From: Labilibaculum filiforme
GTDB lineage: Bacteria > Bacteroidota > Bacteroidia > Bacteroidales > Marinifilaceae
NCBI RefSeq assembly: GCF_002843315.1
Contig: NZ_MVDD01000015.1
Coordinates: 36,105-100,104, forward strand
Direction: 5' to 3'
DNA length: 64,000 nt
The notes beneath the pieces were generated by a model. That model saw only the letters and a list, made by a program, of their open reading frames with translations, was not told the DNA's origin and did not search any database. Shown piece by piece: positions 63,148-64,000 of the stretch. The translations under genes and the position numbers were made by a program. Numbering within the stretch: position 1 is the first letter of the stretch; the number at the start of each line of letters is the position of its first letter.

Positions 63148-63169
63148 GCAAGTTTTTTGCAAGTTTTTG
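63148..63169. repeat. tandem 11-bp direct repeat beside the tRNA fragment
   Basis: GCAAGTTTTTT is followed immediately by GCAAGTTTTTG, then CTTGC. Short direct repeats next to a tRNA fragment may be integrase arm-binding sites, an inference from location. Confidence 0.3.
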
Positions 63170-63224
63170 CTTGCGATATCTTTTCTAAACTAGGCGTGTT
63201 GACTAATTTAAAGATCATTTTTTC

Positions 63225-63698
63225 TTAATGTTTTATGCGTTCGTAGAAGACCTCATGTAAGAATGAGTTTATTGCTTTTTTAAAATCTAATAAGAGTTGT
63301 TTATCTGCTATTTCAAATGTAAAAGAATTCTCTCTTTCCTTATAATTTAAGTTTGCTATAGATTTAAAAATTGTTATCAGATTTGAATTTTTATTATCAA
63401 TTGTGTTCACAGGAGAGTGTACTAATTGATTTCTAAGTTTATTATATTTTTTAATTAATTCCCATTCATCCTCAACAGTATTAAGATCAATAAGAAGAAC
63501 CTTTGTGATGTAGTTGTAATATTTAATTACTCCATTACCATTTAGATCATTTAATTTTAAAATGTTTTCCTTTTCTGCAAGTTTACATAGTTGATTCATT
63601 TTTTTCTCCAAAAAAGAATACAAAGAGATGAATATAGAGTTATAATATAATTGATGAGTGTGGAACTTTATTTCGTGATCTTCAAAATCATGTTGCAT
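63225..63698 (-). CDS. HEPN-like domain protein (R-N-x3-H motif), N-terminus uncertain
   Basis: 157 residues from the only ATG, all-helical, with KLRNQLVHSP carrying the R-N-x3-H signature (Arg89, Asn90, His94) of HEPN domains, many of which are RNases in toxin and phage-defence systems. The frame stays open upstream to 63944 for 82 more codons with protein-like sequence (RGYYRQRSVFGKNKFQYVVE, then EYISITEQEIKTEVKEKLIK), but contains no ATG, GTG or TTG. So the gene is either longer with an unusual start, frameshifted near 63945, or truncated. It lies on the presumed mobile-element side of the tRNA-Pro fragment, which fits a cargo or defence gene. Its partners would be further right. Confidence 0.55.
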   Translation of the reverse strand: MQHDFEDHEIKFHTHQLYYNSIFISLYSFLEKKMNQLCKLAEKENILKLNDLNGNGVIKYYNYITKVLLIDLNTVEDEWELIKKYNKLRNQLVHSPVNTIDNKNSNLITIFKSIANLNYKERENSFTFEIADKQLLLDFKKAINSFLHEVFYERIKH

Positions 63699-64000
63699 AT
63701 CAATTTCCTCGTAAGATGCTTCCTCAAGAAATTTATCGTATTTGATTAGTTTTTCTTTAACTTCTGTTTTTATTTCTTGTTCGGTAATTGATATATATTC
63801 ATCAAAAGAATATAATTGAAAGTCAACTTCAACAACGTATTGAAATTTATTTTTACCAAAAACTGATCTTTGCCTATAGTACCCTCGTTTTGTTGGACCA
63901 AGATTTCTGTTTTCTAAGTTGAATTTAAGCTGCCATATTATAGATTATAAACGGCTTCTTCCTATCGATGCCTTGATGATCTCTGTTATGATATCTATCA

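Noticed and set aside
63033..63218. 61-codon minus-strand frame overlapping the tRNA fragment
   Set aside because: It runs through the tRNA-Pro half and low-complexity GCAAG repeats; the translation is driven by these and has no family resemblance.

Overview
The window looks like a chromosome segment of a marine Bacteroidota bacterium, probably near Marinilabiliales/Marinifilaceae. The evidence is an AT-rich sequence, a SusC/SusD pair, a hybrid two-component regulator, many lipoproteins and Tat-exported glycosidases, TAnnTTTG-type -7 boxes and a class III fructose-bisphosphatase. The genus is an inference; no rRNA or complete tRNA is present to settle it.

Layout. 1-1548: the end of a TolC-type outer-membrane efflux gene, facing a hotdog thioesterase across a hairpin terminator. 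1698-49535: a polysaccharide utilization locus (PUL) of about 48 kb, all on the + strand. A hybrid two-component regulator (1698-5822) heads it. Block 1 (6243-24168) holds GH110, sulfatase, a beta-propeller lipoprotein, an SGNH-type esterase, GH2, a clan GH-D-like enzyme, GH2, sulfatase, GH2 and sulfatase, and ends at a strong terminator (24208-24252). Block 2 (24520-36134) holds GH2, a Tat-exported FAD oxidoreductase overlapping a FMN-bind/SGAT-motif protein, two sulfatases and GH2. Block 3 (36854-44423) holds a second GH110, SusC, SusD and a small lipoprotein. Block 4 (44974-49535) holds three sulfatases. 49617-52391 is a minus-strand outer-membrane beta-barrel protein and 52884-54437 a membrane TPR/LuxR-type regulator. 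Divergent from the regulator is a GH127-GH29 pair (54697-58300). Housekeeping genes follow: fbp, a PPC-domain lipoprotein and a glyoxalase. The last kilobase holds the 3' half of a tRNA-Pro(GGG) gene and a HEPN-type ORF, which looks like the edge of an integrated element lying to the right.

How it works together (inference). Eight S1 sulfatases, two GH110 alpha-1,3-galactosidases, five GH2 beta-galactosidase-like enzymes, a GH127 and a GH29 fit stepwise exo-degradation of a sulfated galactan. Carrageenan or a carrageenan/porphyran hybrid is the best guess. No endo-acting carrageenase, agarase or porphyranase is visible, so chain cutting must be encoded elsewhere. SusC/D would import oligosaccharides and the hybrid two-component regulator would sense a breakdown product.

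The most unusual material is: (i) a structured leader element, present as 2 x 185 bp nearly identical tandem copies in front of the glyoxalase and as one diverged copy in front of the FAD oxidoreductase; (ii) the translationally coupled, extracytoplasmic flavin pair inside the PUL; (iii) a motif ACGATTGCG next to inverted repeats in three PUL leaders; (iv) six GCC triplets at exact 21-bp spacing in an intergenic region; and (v) the tRNA-Pro half-gene attachment scar.
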